Counted from the first letter of the stretch, positions 12,266 to 24,116 are shown. The stretch is 64,000 bases of DNA from Gambelia wislizenii (GCA_030847615.1 JAUMIR010000001.1:180005001-180069000); one strand, 5' to 3'. A program made the numbers and translations. Notes: generated from the letters alone by a model not told the origin.

Positions 12266-13189
12266 CTCCCTCCATTGACATCCAGGTGCAATCATACCTG
12301 ACAAACGTACACCTGGCCTCTCTTCCTTAGAGGCCAGCAATGGCAGCTGCTCCCCCAAAGTGCCTTGTGGGAAAGGAGCTGAATTCTTGTTGTGAAGACT
12401 TCACTGACTGCCAGTTCTGCTTGCTCAAATTCAAACTTGAGTTACCTTAGTACTTGAGACAGAATTCAAAACACTACCACACAGTTGCTTGATTTTTGTT
12501 TTAGAGGAAATACTGATGAAAGCACTTCATGCTGACTTCTGGTCTGTACTAAGCAACGAACACAGCCGTGAAGTCACTCATCAGTACACCCTCTGATTTA
12601 TGCCCAGAAGTTGCAAAAGACAACTGAGAACAGAGATGATTCTGAGGCTGGCTTTCCTGCTGTCTCCCTGGAAACAGCAGGCTGTGAATTTCTGTCCAGT
12701 ACATTTTGAGTTCTGTGAAATCTCCAGGTTTGAGTTAAACACTGTATTGAACATTTGGACATGGGTCCACATGCAAATGATCAACTCTTTGTTTTATTCA
12801 TTATTCAGTTTCGTTTTTCTGTTTTTGTGTTGTCTGGGAAATCAAACTACTCTTATTACATTTTGCTCAGTGGCTTTGGGCATACCACATAAGGCTATAC
12901 TTACCTGCCCACTGATTTGCGATACTCAGGCACCTGCTTCTCACCAAGATTTCATGATCCATATAGTCATAAATTATTTATTAGAAATACAAATGGCACA
13001 TTTTTGTTCTTTGTCTTTTAACTTATTGGATGTGGCCACTGCTATGTGCACAGCAGGGATATTTGCTTACAGAAATCTTGCATTATAAAACAACACAAAT
13101 TCATCATTTTTTCTTTCTTTCTGTAACAGATGTTTTTCTTTAGTTTATCATAGTTGCGGCACCATGAGGCCTAGCAACTCATCTGAGGA
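12266..13189. other. Anonymous sequence with an unsupported open frame
   Basis: An open frame of 162 codons (12600-13088, plus) is hydrophobic but has no motif, no splice context and no recognisable family, so I do not call it a gene. Confidence 0.5.
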
Positions 13190-13420
13190 AGAAGATTTAT
13201 TCATTTATATTCCACCTGTTTACGAACTCAAGAGAGCTTACGAATTTAAAGCAATGCAGAATGAAATACATATTAAAAACATAAGTAGAAAAATGTAAAA
13301 ACTGTCTTTAAAATACATTTAAGCCATCTATAGATTTAAAACCATTTAAAAATTTAATAAAAAGTGGATTATAAAAATCAACAAGACAAGGATTCAGGGC
13401 TTCTTACTTATAGTGTTTAT
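13190..13420. repeat. AT-rich interspersed repeat, copy 1
   Basis: Starts with ATTTATTCATTTATATTCCACC, goes through an A-rich body with TTTAAAA motifs, and matches the layout of the copy at 57865 (ATTTATATGCCACC). Similar segments are at 20520 and 63810. Class unknown; possibly a LINE 3' end. Confidence 0.55.
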
Positions 13421-14025
13421 TTCACTGGAGAGCTGAAGAGCTGAGGCTTTTTTACCTTACAGAAATGAGTAGCTTAAGAGAAGACAGAAATGACTTGTTC
13501 AATCTGCATAACTGAGAAAACAGTTGATTATGAAATGAAAAATATCTTTTGGTATGGCGTTTGAGATGAGTTCCAGATAGTCTGGGAACATTTAATGCAC
13601 TGTGTTTGAAAGACATTTTCAAGTGCACTACTAAAATCTTCAAGTGTGAACATGATAAACATATGTTTTCATCAACATGTGATTGATTACAACTTGTTAA
13701 TCTTTGCAAGTTTAATTTCTTTATGTTTATTATGTTTTAAAACATAATAAAAAGTATTATAAAAACATATGATAGGTTACAGCACTGTGTTTATCTGAAC
13801 TTGATGCCACATAATGCATGAGGAATTGGGCCCAGTTTTATCAACAAGTAGGATGCTTTGAATAAATACATAAATAACAAGACAAAATGTATAAATTATA
13901 GCCTATGTTTGAAACTAAAAATGTTGTCTTTTCATTTTCTGACTGCTATCTTGTTTATGAAAATACAACTAGTGTTTTCATACACATTTTCCTGAATAGA
14001 TTTATAGCAGAACATAACATAGTGT
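13421..14025. other. Anonymous AT-rich sequence with a 24-bp perfect palindrome
   Basis: 13727-13750 is a loop-free 24-bp palindrome (half-site TTATTATGTTTT). No gene recognised. Confidence 0.55.
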
Positions 14026-14376
14026 GGACATTTTCAGACAACGTTTTTTCATGACTACCGCGGAAGGAGCTTCCGGGAGAGGGACGGCGCTCTTGCGCAC
14101 CAGGGGGTCATTTTCGGACACCGCCGTCCCTCTCCCGAAATCATCCGTGACACTTCCGTGAAGCTTCAGAAGCCGCAGCACCATATTTTATTCACGGGCA
14201 ACCTCCGTGATTAAAATATGGCTCTGCGGCTTCCGAAGCTTCACGGAAGTGTCACGGATGATTTCGGGAGAGGGACGGCAGCATCCGAAAACATCCCCCT
14301 GCCACGCAAGAATGCCATCCCTCTCCCGGAAGCCCCTCCCATGGTAGTCACGAAAAAACACAGTCTGAAAATGTCC
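14026..14376. mobile_element. Large CpG-rich palindromic MITE with TGT duplication
   Basis: A 351-bp inverted repeat nearly its full length. Ends are GGACATTTTCAGACA and its complement-like partner, and the flanking 3-bp duplication is TGT (14023-14025 and 14377-14379). Arms carry GGGAGAGGGACGGC, GAAGCTTC and CACGGAAGTGTCACGG blocks; the centre is near 14200. It contains many CpGs in an otherwise AT-rich region. No open frame. Ends resemble those at 18637, 25465 and 58640. Confidence 0.88.
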
Positions 14377-14828
14377 TGTATCTAATTTTTTAATAATCAA
14401 ACCTACATTCAAACCATTCCAAAATTTTCTCCAGGCTAACATACTAGATTCAGAAGCTCAATGTGTGCAGAATCAAACTGTGTAAAGCATTCTAGTTATT
14501 AGAACAGATTTGTCAGACATGAAGAGAAGGAAGACATGGACATACATGATCTTCTTAATACTGAGCAGCTTTTAATGTTAAGAACTTTTAATGTTAAGAA
14601 ACAAGATCATTATATTAGAGTATCAGTATACACAATCATCTGTATCACCCCAGCTGAAATATGAGAATTACATATGCACAATTCTCTTATCAGAGTCGTT
14701 CTGTCCATGGTACATTATGCTGTTTTTATTTTTAATGTTTAAAAGTTACTGACATAGCATAACATGCCAGAATGATATTGCAAAAATGCTGGGGGTCGGG
14801 AGGCAGTTCCATTTTGAAGAACACTCAA
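14377..14828. other. Anonymous sequence
   Basis: AT-rich, nothing recognised; TTTTAATGTTAAGAA occurs twice in close tandem near 14570-14601. Confidence 0.5.
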
Positions 14829-15406
14829 GGCCCATCTACATGAGGCGGGGGGGAACCCCAAATACCTCAAACTATTGGAATCTTGCATCAGCAGCAATAT
14901 GTCCAAAAAAAAAATTCAGTCCTCAGAAGCCCCCATAAGTGTCACATTCCTGATGGCAGCTGCAAGTGATTTACTTGCATTAGTTCTTCACTGCCACCTT
15001 TATTTTTAAGTCATCCCAAGGTGTGCTGGTGTGATAGAGTGATTCTCCAAAGCAAAACAGAAAATATTGATCCTTTCTATCGCCATAGCGATTGTGCACT
15101 AAGATGAAAATCCAACAGGATGGTAGCAGGCACTTGCCCTCCCTGCAAGTCCCGTCCCTGTTCTCAACCAGCCAATCAACTTTGTGCTTCCCTTTTTTAT
15201 TGTTCCATAGCTCAAATGAACAAAAATGCACACCCACCTCGTAGTTTGTGAAAATACAGGGAAATCTACAAAGGCTTTTACCCCATTGTTTTTGCCATTT
15301 TGGGGGCTCTCCTTCCAAATAATGTGGATTGGCACTGAATCCTGTTTAGACTGGGTAGGATTCCAAGCAAATTTCATGAGGGGTATTTTCACTGTTTAGA
15401 TGGGCC
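14829..15406. mobile_element. 578-bp TIR element with CTCAA duplication
   Basis: Ends GGCCCATCTACAT and a partner reading TTTAGATGGGCC. The flanks are CTCAA at 14824-14828 and CTCAA at 15407-15411, a perfect 5-bp duplication. Open frames inside (up to 112 codons, minus) show no transposase motif. Superfamily unknown. A chance match of five bases is possible but unlikely with such ends. Confidence 0.68.
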
Positions 15407-15773
15407 CTCAATCTAATAGGGATGGAAATGATAGTAATGAGGGAAAAGTTTGCAAGCTGATTTAACACTGCAAAAATGCATGCAATGCTAGTGGCAATAC
15501 AGCCCTGTGAATCAGTACTCATAAATAAGCCCCATGGCATTCAACAGAACCTATTCCTAAGTAAATAAATATAGCTTTGCAGTCTAAAACTAAAATCTTA
15601 TATACACGTGTTTGTGTGTGTATGCCTTCAAGTTGCCTGCCAACTTATGGCAACTCCATAAATTTCATAGGATTTTCTTAGGCAAGGAATACTCGGAGGT
15701 GGTTTTGCCAGTTCCTTCCTCTGAATTATAGCCTACAATATCTTGTATTTGTTGGAACTCTCCCATCCAAGAA

Positions 15774-16500
15774 CAACTGGCTTTCTACATACACAGGTTT
15801 GACAACCATGGATTTGATTATTCATGGGTTTGCCTTTTTTCCCCTGAAGCCTGAGCCCACCATATGCACATTCACACAACAGCCCTGGGATTCAGGAGGG
15901 AGGAGCACCAGTGCTTGTCACAGCGGCAACCAATGGCCTCCCAAAGTCGGCTGCTCTGTGGGCTTTGTTAGATGCTTGAGATCTCTGCTGTTCTGCTTTC
16001 TCCAAACAATAGGAGAGCAGCGTAGACCTTAGAGAATGTAGAGCATCACTGATGTCTGTTGCCAAGAGCCCCCAAAGCCGGCTGCTGTGCGGGCTTTGGG
16101 AGATGCTTTGCGATGGAGATCTCTGCTGCTCCAAGCACTAGGACATCAGCATAGTGGAGAAGGTGGGGTAACAGCAGTTTCTGTTGCCAAGACCCCCTGA
16201 ATCCAGCTGCTGTGCAGGCTTAGTGACAGAGATCTTTGCTGCTCTACCTTCCCCAAGCACTAGCATAGCAGCGTTGGGTTCTGTGTGAATGTGTGTGACT
16301 GTCCCAGGATTTAGGAGGAAGGTCGGTGGATGAGGGGCCTGCCTGTGAGGCCCACATTCTTTGTACTTCCCCCTCCATGGAGGCCCCCAGCTGCCCACTT
16401 TGCAAGCCTGAGGAGCCACCTCCACTATATGTATTTGCAGTTTTTTCACTTTCACAGGGGTCCTGCACCCCTAACCCCAGCAAATGTGGAAATCCAACTG
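15774..16500. mobile_element. Tigger/mariner-like MITE inside the 5S-SINE
   Basis: The right end, read inward, is CAGTTGGATTTCCACATTTG; the left end CAACTGGCTTTCTACATA aligns with it at most positions. It sits at a TA target: TA at 16501-16502, decayed to AA at 15772-15773. Sub-terminal sequence (GGGGTTAGGGGTGCAGGACC on the minus strand) matches the element at 24117. No transposase. Confidence 0.82.
15930..16285. repeat. Three diverged ~130-bp internal repeats of the Tigger-like MITE
   Basis: The phrase CCAAAGTCGGCTGCTCTGTG (about 15938) recurs in changed form near 16070 and 16196, each followed by GAGATCTCTGCTG-like text and CAAGCACTAG-like text. Spacings are about 132 and 126 bp. Confidence 0.75.
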
Positions 16501-16545
16501 TACTAACCAGAACTGACCCTGCTTAGCTTCCAAGATGTGACAATA

Positions 16546-17895
16546 AATTCCACAGAATTCAGTGGTGCTTGCTTATGAGTGGGCACATGTAGGATTGCAA
16601 CCTTGATGTGGAGATTCCTAGAGGAGGCAGAACAGAAGAAATGGCAGCACGTTGGAGAAAGGGGCTTCAGCAGAGGTGACTTGTACTGATAATTAGCTTT
16701 GTTTGATGTTACAGTTAATTGCTAATAAGCCAAAAGTTACTAATGAATGTTCTCAGCAGTGGCCCAGGAGGTAGCAGAGAAGGGCAATATATCATCAGAG
16801 CAAGCTGCTGAAATTCCCTGATATACCTAATATAAGTATTGCCTAGAAACAGCTTGCTGAACATGCCCCTTTCCTCCTGATGGCATTGCTGTAAAGCAGA
16901 TGAGCCATAATTAAACGGGGCTCACAAAGGAGAGAAACAGTGGATTTAATCATCATGCCATTTACATTACCCTAAATAAGTAAATCATGTGTGGCGCAAA
17001 GGGCACGCCTTCCAGCCTCTTCAGATCTGTACAAAATGCTTGGACTGAATGAGTATGTGTTGTTTCTCTCAGACTGAAGACATAATTTGCAAGAGTACCA
17101 ATTATTTTTATTTTTTAAAAAAATGTAAACACAGCAACAACAAGGATGGTATGTGTTTGATTCCTTCCTCCCTTTCCTACCTTGGAATGATTCATTTGTA
17201 TTACACAAGGAGGTTGTTAGGGTTCCTGCTTCGAACATCTATTGACACCAAATCCATTATGGGCAGTGATATAGAAATAAAAGCTGAAGGATGCACTTTT
17301 GTTGCTGCTGTGCTATCATTCTTGGATGCCTTTTTTAAAACAAAGAAACAAAGGGTTCATCTACATTTGTTAACTCCCCACAAGAGTATCCTGGCTGCAG
17401 AGCTGGCCTCTTACCCTCATTACCTGGAGAAAATGGGCCGGAGTCCAAACAGGATACTGGTCCACCACTGAAGCCACTGCCATTTTCCTGCTAATGCAGA
17501 AGCCAGGCAGGGGGTCAACAACATGTGGCTTCAGGTGCCCTCCATGTGACCATCCTCCCTGGGAGAACCAGGGAGCTGGTGACAGCAGTAAGGAGCGGTG
17601 TGCCAAACAGACTCCCAAGGACACTCAGGGCCCGATCCGGTGTTTGCTGGGTAAACCAGGGTAAACCTCATATTGTATTAGAGTGATTTATCAGGCCCTA
17701 TCCCAGCTTGCCCCCGTTCCAGCCCTGTATCTGTCCCAGGGGTCATTTGGACTGCCCAGGGGCAGATCAGGGTAAATGCCCTCTGTCATTTGGACTGCAG
17801 GGCTCTGGAATGGGGCAAACTGGGGTAAATTGCCCATGTGCATAAGCCCAAAGAAATAAAAATAAGGAATGAAAGACCCCTGTTTTTTACAGGTA
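16546..17895. other. Anonymous sequence
   Basis: No gene recognised. Open frame 17049-17471 (140 codons) has no motif. A phrase GTCATTTGGACTGC occurs twice near 17744 and 17786. Confidence 0.5.
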
Positions 17896-18030
17896 GGGCA
17901 TATCACATGAAATAATACATTGATGAACAACCATGGAATAATGAGACCAGATACAGAATAAGGGCCACTTTAACCTAAAACCTATTTAAAAGTGATGAAC
18001 TTGGAGAGGAGCAAGAATGGGATAGATAGA
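17896..18030 (-). mobile_element. LTR-like repeat, family 2 fragment
   Basis: Minus strand shows TTTAGGTTAAAGTGG, then a TCTGGTCTCATTATTCCATGG phrase as in the copies at 11593 and 20735. Only the 3' 130 bp remain. Confidence 0.55.
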
Positions 18031-18302
18031 ATAGATACTGTGGGGAAACATCTTTCTCCACCAAGTACAAATTATAGAGCTAATCTATTGACCTACAGCT
18101 GATCTCAGCCAATCTGATGGAAATAGAGAAATGGTGCGGAAAAGATTATAACAATATGGACAGATGATTCTCCCTGGGAAGCACATCCCATAAGCTAGAG
18201 GCAAGGAAGAAACTGGAAATATTATCTCTTCTCAATTCTAATCTGAATGTTACCTGCCTTCATCTTAGAATCCTATACCAGTTGATGATGTTGTATTTTG
18301 TG

Positions 18303-18336
18303 TGTGTCTCTCTCTCTCTGTGTGTGTGTGTGTGTG
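18303..18336. repeat. (TC)n(TG)n microsatellite at the SINE tail
   Basis: Abuts the 3' end of the 5S-SINE and probably grew from its (AC)n tail. Confidence 0.85.
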
Positions 18337-18515
18337 TCTTCAAGTCACCTGTCAACTTATGGTGACTCCATGAATTTCATACAGTTTTCTTAAGCATGGA
18401 ATACTCAGAGGTGGTTTTGCCAGTTCCTTCTTCTTCAATATAGTCTAGAGCACTTGGTATTCCTTGGTGGTCTCCCATCCAAGTACTAACCAGGGCTGAC
18501 TCTGCTTAGCAGCCA
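18337..18515 (-). mobile_element. 5S-rRNA-derived SINE, 5' truncated
   Basis: Head near 18513 carries GCTAAGCAGAGTCAG, then GGTTAGTACTTGGATGGG and AGACC, matching the 5S internal control region (box A through box C). The body GGAACTGGCAAAACCACC leads to the tail CACCATAAGTTGACAGGTGA. Same family as 15622. Confidence 0.88.
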
Positions 18516-18636
18516 TACATTTTAAAAGTGTTTCTGAATAGAGTTTTGTTTGCACTGATTCAGAGGTTGATTCATGGCAGTTAGAAACTAGATTATTTGT
18601 GATGCTTCCACATATAATGTTTGATGAGATGTTATA

Positions 18637-19228
18637 GTAGATTATCAGACAGGAACGGAAAAAAATCCTGTCCCACCATCTCCACTCATGTCCCTGTCCT
18701 GTTCCTGACCCACCACAATCACCCTCCCCATAGCACTCACCTTGTCACCCATCAACAGGGCAGCTCAAGAGTAAAAGGATCTCTAATGGAGCTCCATTCA
18801 CTTCCTGGATCGAAATCCCAAAGATTGTCACAAGAAGACACGAGTGCAGGAAATCAAAAAGAAAAATAACACAAAAAAGTGACAGCAAACACAAAAACAC
18901 ATTTTAAAATGTTCAAGTAACACAGGGAGGGTCATAAAAAGTGTCACCTGGATGTTCCGATCTCACCCAGAAGTGTTCTGTCAGGAACCTCCCATTGATT
19001 CTGGGATCTTGCCAAAATAACGGGGCACCTTGCTGCATATAGGCAAATCCATCACAGAAATGGAATGGTGGATCTATTGATGGCTTATCCCATCAATAAA
19101 AGGCAGCACTGGTAGAATGGCAGCAGAACGGGTGCATTACGAGGGGCAAAGGACGTTGTCTGAAAAGGAAGCCCTTTTGCGATCCTGGTATTGTTGTAAC
19201 ACCACTTTTAACATGTCTGAAAATCTCC
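18637..19228. mobile_element. MITE with 3-bp duplication (ATA), GG-ended family
   Basis: 592 bp. Left end GTAGATTATCAGACA and right end complement GGAGATTTTCAGACA. Duplication ATA at 18634-18636 and 19229-19231. It is homologous along most of its length, in opposite orientation, to 25465 and 58640 (shared ACCTGGATGT, GGGTCATAAAAAGTG and ATCAATAAAAGGCAG-like blocks). No transposase frame. The 3-bp duplication suggests PIF/Harbinger, tentatively. Confidence 0.82.
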
Positions 19229-19381
19229 ATAGTGGGCCTTTGCACTCTGTCTGAATTAGTTGAGGGCTTATGGTGACCTAGCATGAAGAATAATTCTATA
19301 AAAATATCCTGACAGTGATTTTATATTCTTTCTTTCCAGAGCCATCTCAAATCTCTCTCTTCCTCCCTGCTTCTCTCTGTG

Positions 19382-19416
<35 letters not shown>

Positions 19417-20734
19417 CCTGTAATACTTTTGTGCCCATTTGTTTTTGTGAATGGAAAATAGAAGTTACAGCCATCATCTACTAGAAGGCAAAACCAGTAG
19501 AATGTGGGTACAGCCCTGGTCTGCCATCTGACCTATAAGATATGTCCTGACCTGTCTCTTTGTTCAGCAAACACTTGTTAACGAGTTTTACAGCTCTGTA
19601 TGTGCATTTCAGAATATATGGAGCTCTGGATCAAGGTGAATATATAATTTATATAATTCATATTGATATTCTCTAAATATGGGTGTCTCAGGGCTTATTA
19701 TTTTGTGACCATGCCTAGTATTGTGCCTGCTCTTAATATATTTGACTTTAAGCAGCGAGAAAATTAATCACTCACTTTTGTGTTTTACATTATCCATCTA
19801 TAAATGGGAGTCTTATTTTTATTAAAATCTGCAGCACTATTTCATTTTATTTGAATTAAACATATTGCACAACTCAAAAATATAGCTAAAGAACTAAAGT
19901 AGATGTATATTTAGTGTTCAGTGAACAACTACATGTAAAGATGAATTTTATATTCACCAGTGCTGAATGAGATCATAAATCTTGAATGAGCATTTCTCCT
20001 AGTGTTCCAGACAAGGCAATCTCTGAAGCACTAAAACTATATTCACTACTCGCAGCTAAACTTCAGATGTTTCCCTCATCTTTTTTTCTTGCTACGTTTC
20101 TGCATGCAGTAATGTAAGTGCCAGCATTGCTGGGACTTTCCTCATTGTCATTTGATGCAAGAGGGGAAATAATGATGCCACATGAACTGTTTGTTAATTG
20201 CATGAGTAGCATGAAGAATAAGCAAAAACTTAAAGAGTGCTGCTTTTATTGATCCAAGGCTTCTGAGTCAGTGGAGAAATGGGGAGAAGCTAATGTTTGT
20301 CAGTTCTCTCTCCCCCAAATAGCATATTTGCCACCACTACCCCAAATCTGCATTTGAGGGAAGAGAAGCCTCCATGAACAATGTGGGAAGCAATGGGGTA
20401 GGGTGCTGAAGTGGGAAATGGGTGAATGTTGTCCCCTCACCCTACACGTTGGAGGGGTTTTAGCGGAACTCTTCTCAGGAGATGCTACTACCAGCAGAAG
20501 GTAAGCTTAGATGCAAATATTTATGGCTAGTTTAAAATATTCTTTAAAAATTCACAGCATACAAAAGTTAATAAGTAATTCAACTATCAAAAATTTAAAA
20601 CCAGTTAAAGATATAAAGAATAAGCACGTCATACAACGCTCATGTCCTTTAAGCAGTTGATTCTCAAATGCCTGCTGAAATGAAAAGGGCTTCTTCATCA
20701 GCTTGGAAAAAGATAGTAAGTAAGGCTTACCAAG
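19229..20734. other. Anonymous sequence with an (AC)n tract
   Basis: (AC)n at 19385-19412. The segment 20520-20720 resembles the AT-rich interspersed repeat at 13190 and 57865. No gene recognised. Confidence 0.5.
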
Positions 20735-21520
20735 AAGATTTTAATGATTGATGCATGGAATAATGAGACAAGCAACAAGATATGGGTTAAAATATAAGGG
20801 CCACTTTATTTATATTCTACCTATTTATTGGTTCATTTCCTGGGGTATGTGAACCCATGGGGGAGACCCAGTACAGGACCGGCTGGAGCAGACGGTTGCA
20901 TTGGACCTGTCTCCCAGCTTCCTTGGGTGAAACACCTGAGACTCGAGGGGGAGACCAGCACCTGGGCTGCCCCCAGCCGCCGTCTATTGGAAGGCTCCAC
21001 ACTAGGATGTAACTGTCAAGCCACCTGACTTCTAAAGGGGGTTACAGCCTAACGCTGACCTCAAGGATAGCCTACCTCCCTACACCCCATCCATAAGAAA
21101 TGCCGGTGCATTTTGATAAGCCCATCCTTCAGCCCGAAACAGGGTTGCCATAGGTGAATGCCGAATACCCAATCTCCCAACTCCCTGCCAGTGACCACGT
21201 ATTTAAACAACCACACCCAAAGTCAGTCGTCCAATTCCAAAGTGACAGTATGGGGTAGGCAAAACACCCCCCCCCCTCCGTCAAAGAGTGGGTAAACATT
21301 CCTACCCGGCCCAAGATGTGACCAGAGATCTCATACTGTGACAGAGGTGGGTGGGTGGGTCATTGCAAGGGAAAGAGGAGGAGGCCAGGGGCGGCAAAGA
21401 CCTACGTAATCCAGGCTAAGCTCCGCCCCTGCCTCCTCCAAGCCATGGCGTGGCCATGCCATGGCCAATACTGTCTTTTCCATGGAATCATTAAAACACC
21501 TCCCCTGGCTCAATCATTCT
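20735..21520 (-). mobile_element. LTR-like repeat, family 2 copy 2
   Basis: Minus strand: TATA-like TGTTTAAATACG near 21200-21212, body with CTCAGGTGTTTCACCCAAGG near 20920-20945, AATAAATAAAGTGGCCC-like polyadenylation region near 20800-20815 and GTCTCATTATTCCATG near 20750. The same order is seen at 11593 and, on the plus strand, near 32.6-33.3 kb. No TSD could be fixed. Confidence 0.55.
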
Positions 21521-22104
21521 TACTGATCCGGGGGTGGCTGTTCTCCTGTGTCCCTACCAGATGTGCCTGTGAGAGTGGTGGGACAGAGAGAAGGGCCTCC
21601 CCAGCAGATCTCAAAGCACGGACAAGCTTGTATAGGAGAATACAGTCCTTCAGGGTTCTGTGGATTTTCCCCATACTTTTTTTTACTGTGTTCCATGGAT
21701 TTGCTTTGTATGCCTTTCTCTTGTTCTGAATACCAATTTCCATAGGGGGGATTTCTAAAATTAATTCCAGAATTGAATAATTCCCATGTACCTTTCAATT
21801 CACTCTGCTTGCCATACTCACCTGAAAATTTCTTCTCAGTGTTTATGGGAGTGAACAATACTGGAAGACAAACGATAGGGTGGCAAGTAATATCTCTTCT
21901 AGGAAATATATAAATGGGGCTTGAATCCCACTTCACAATATCAGCTTTTGCTGCTATTCATAATGCTAGTGATATATTGCCAGACGGGGAACATGGACAG
22001 GATCATTCAGATTATGACATTCTAGACAGATGGCTACCTAGACATCTGCTTAAAATCCTCTAATGAAGGCAAGTCCACCACCTTCCCCGCATAGGTGAAA
22101 AATC
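21521..22104. other. Anonymous sequence
   Basis: Nothing recognised. Confidence 0.5.
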
Positions 22105-22335
22105 ATTGATTAAAAACTAATTGTAATTTGTATTACAAATTAAAATAAAACTAAAAATAAAACTAATTTCTACTTTTAAATGGCAATTGTATGATTATTT
22201 TAATTGTTGCTTAAAATAGCATTATTTGTATTTAACCCAATACAAATATGCTATTTTTGAGCAACAATTACCCCAATTTGTTACTGGCCATTTTTAATAA
22301 TTTAAAATTATGTAGTAATTCAATTGAGTAACATT
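22105..22335. repeat. AT-rich palindrome, probable MITE
   Basis: The core 22201-22270 pairs TAATTGTTGCTTAAAATAGC with the complement of GCTATTTTTGAGCAACAATTA. Weaker pairing extends outward to AAATGGC / GGCCATTT and further. Centre about 22236. Termini and duplication not resolved. Confidence 0.7.
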
Positions 22336-23102
22336 TTAATTAAAGAATAAATAAATGTATAACCTATTATATTTTCTTAATGTTTTGATGCTATCAGATC
22401 AATTTTGGAGTTAACAATATAACACTCACTATTTAGCACTAAATCTAAGATTTCAAATGTCTGCTTCCAAGGCAAGCTGCCAGACATGTCATAATGCCAA
22501 GAAGTTCTTTTATAATGTTCAATTGACATCCTTTTCCTTGTCATTGAAGTGATGTTTGAGGAACTTCCATTTGGTCACCTTTCTGTTAGATATAGAAGTC
22601 TAATGCATGCTGCTCAGGAACCATATAAGTAATGTAATCATTCAAATTAAATGTCCTAATCTTCTGATGACTCTGTAAGGGCAAAAGGGCTATACTTGTG
22701 GGATATCTCTTGGCTAGCTTTACTCTTTTAATCATAGATAAACAATACAGTATACTGTATGTAATTTGGTATTGGCTGTTGTTCACATTTGAAAAGAAAA
22801 ACCCATTTAATTACATTTGCATTTATCAATTCATTATCCATACAAAGGCCACATCCACATGGACCTTGAATGGATGTGAACTTAAATTTTCTGATACAGA
22901 TGCCAAACAGAATGAAGCATCTATAGAACAAAAAGCCAATAACATTTTTAGATCTTATTAGCAGTAACATTTTCGTCTAAGGTTTGGTTCACACTTGGTG
23001 CAATGTGTGAGTTCCATAGGACATCTGGCATGAATGAAATTAATGCTCACTTTGTTGAAACAGTTACAGAATATAAATAAATTTAGTTAGGGGTGGAACC
23101 AT
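22336..23102. other. Anonymous sequence
   Basis: AT-rich, nothing recognised. Confidence 0.5.
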
Positions 23103-23255
23103 GAAGCCCTGGTGGTGCAGTGGTTAAATGCCGGTACTGCAGCCAGAACATTGTGAGTCCGATCCTGCAGGGCTCCAGGTTGACTCAGCTTTCCATCTTT
23201 CTGTAGGTCAATAAAATGACTACCCCGTTTATTTGGGGCAATAAGCTAACAAGGA
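23103..23255 (+). mobile_element. tRNA-derived SINE, second type
   Basis: Head GCCCTGGTGGTGCAGTGG followed by a B-box-like GAGTCCGATCC, then GGTTGACTCAGC and GTCAATAAAATGA, and GGGGCAATAAGC. Clearly homologous to the minus-strand copy at 29519. Different family from 24409. 3' part truncated or decayed. Confidence 0.82.
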
Positions 23256-24116
23256 TTATCAAGAACATAGGGGATGAGAGTTTGTAAGTAGGGGGAACAT
23301 CTTCAGGGTTCTGATCTGAAGTAGAGTTGCCCTGAATAGCAGAGCTAAAGACTAGAAATAACTTGTTTGCAAAGTCCTATTTTACAGGCAACCAAGCTTC
23401 ACCTACAAAAGGAGGGGGAGAGGGGGAAGGATGAAACCCAGTGAGGATAATTTAGTGAAGCCCATGAAAAGAAGAGCAGAAGTATTTGTCCCTGTCATAG
23501 CAGAGAATTTGGTTACAAACATGGTCAAAAACAGTGCATTGAGATACTACAAAGTGGGAAGCAAACAGGAAAGTTGCAGAGTTCTGTTGCTTCCAGCCAC
23601 ATCTAGAAAAATAGCACAAATGTGGAGAGAACTGAATACTTATCATTCAGTGACCTCAAGTCAAGCTGTCTCCCCAAAGCACTGTTATTCAGGAGTGGTG
23701 TTGAGCTTCTTGACCCAGATTGGCAGCTACAGTTGTCACAGGACAATGTCCAGTGCCCCTTCTTCCGTTCCCCATTACCCCATGGTTCTTCCTGTCAATA
23801 ATGGCACTAGGGGGCTGTGGAGAGGCTGAACTATACCAGGTGACACCAGCCCTGTGATGCCACAGTTTCATGAATATGGTCATGTTTGAGACAGAGTATC
23901 TGGCTCCTCCTGGGTGCAAAGTGGTTGAAATGGCTTTGAATGGGCCAATCTACATCTAAATCAAATTGGGCTGATCCAAAACACCTTTGACATTATACAA
24001 ATCAGCTGATTCACTTTGGAATTTGGAATTCTTCCAAAGTGACTGTCTAGCCCTATTTGAGAGAAATGGGTGCATATTTTTAAAGCCTAGGCTAATACAA
24101 ATAAGATGGAGTAATA
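23256..24116. other. Anonymous sequence
   Basis: Open frame 23431-23829 (132 codons) shows no motif; nothing else recognised. Confidence 0.5.

Larger units (their letters stand above)
15622..16545 (-). mobile_element. 5S-rRNA-derived SINE, split by a Tigger-like MITE
   Basis: Minus-strand SINE in two parts. The 5' part (16545-16501) carries a block close to GCTAAGCAGGGTCAG and GGTTAGTA of the 5S rRNA internal promoter. The 3' part (15771-15622) resumes with the complement of TCCCATCCAAG and runs through AAAACCACCTCCGAG to the tail GCCATAAGTTGGCAGGCAAC. The break falls exactly at the TA of the conserved AAGTACTAACC. Tail resembles an RTE ending. Confidence 0.85.

Noticed and set aside
12600..13088. 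162-codon hydrophobic open frame
   Set aside because: No recognisable domain, no splice or promoter context; this length occurs by chance in 64 kb of AT-rich DNA.
17340..17640. Another TIR element beginning GGGTTCATCTACAT
   Set aside because: Left end resembles 14829, but no matching right end or duplication was found.
15622..18515. Genuine 5S rRNA gene
   Set aside because: Only part of the 5S internal region is present, fused to a SINE body and RTE-like tail.
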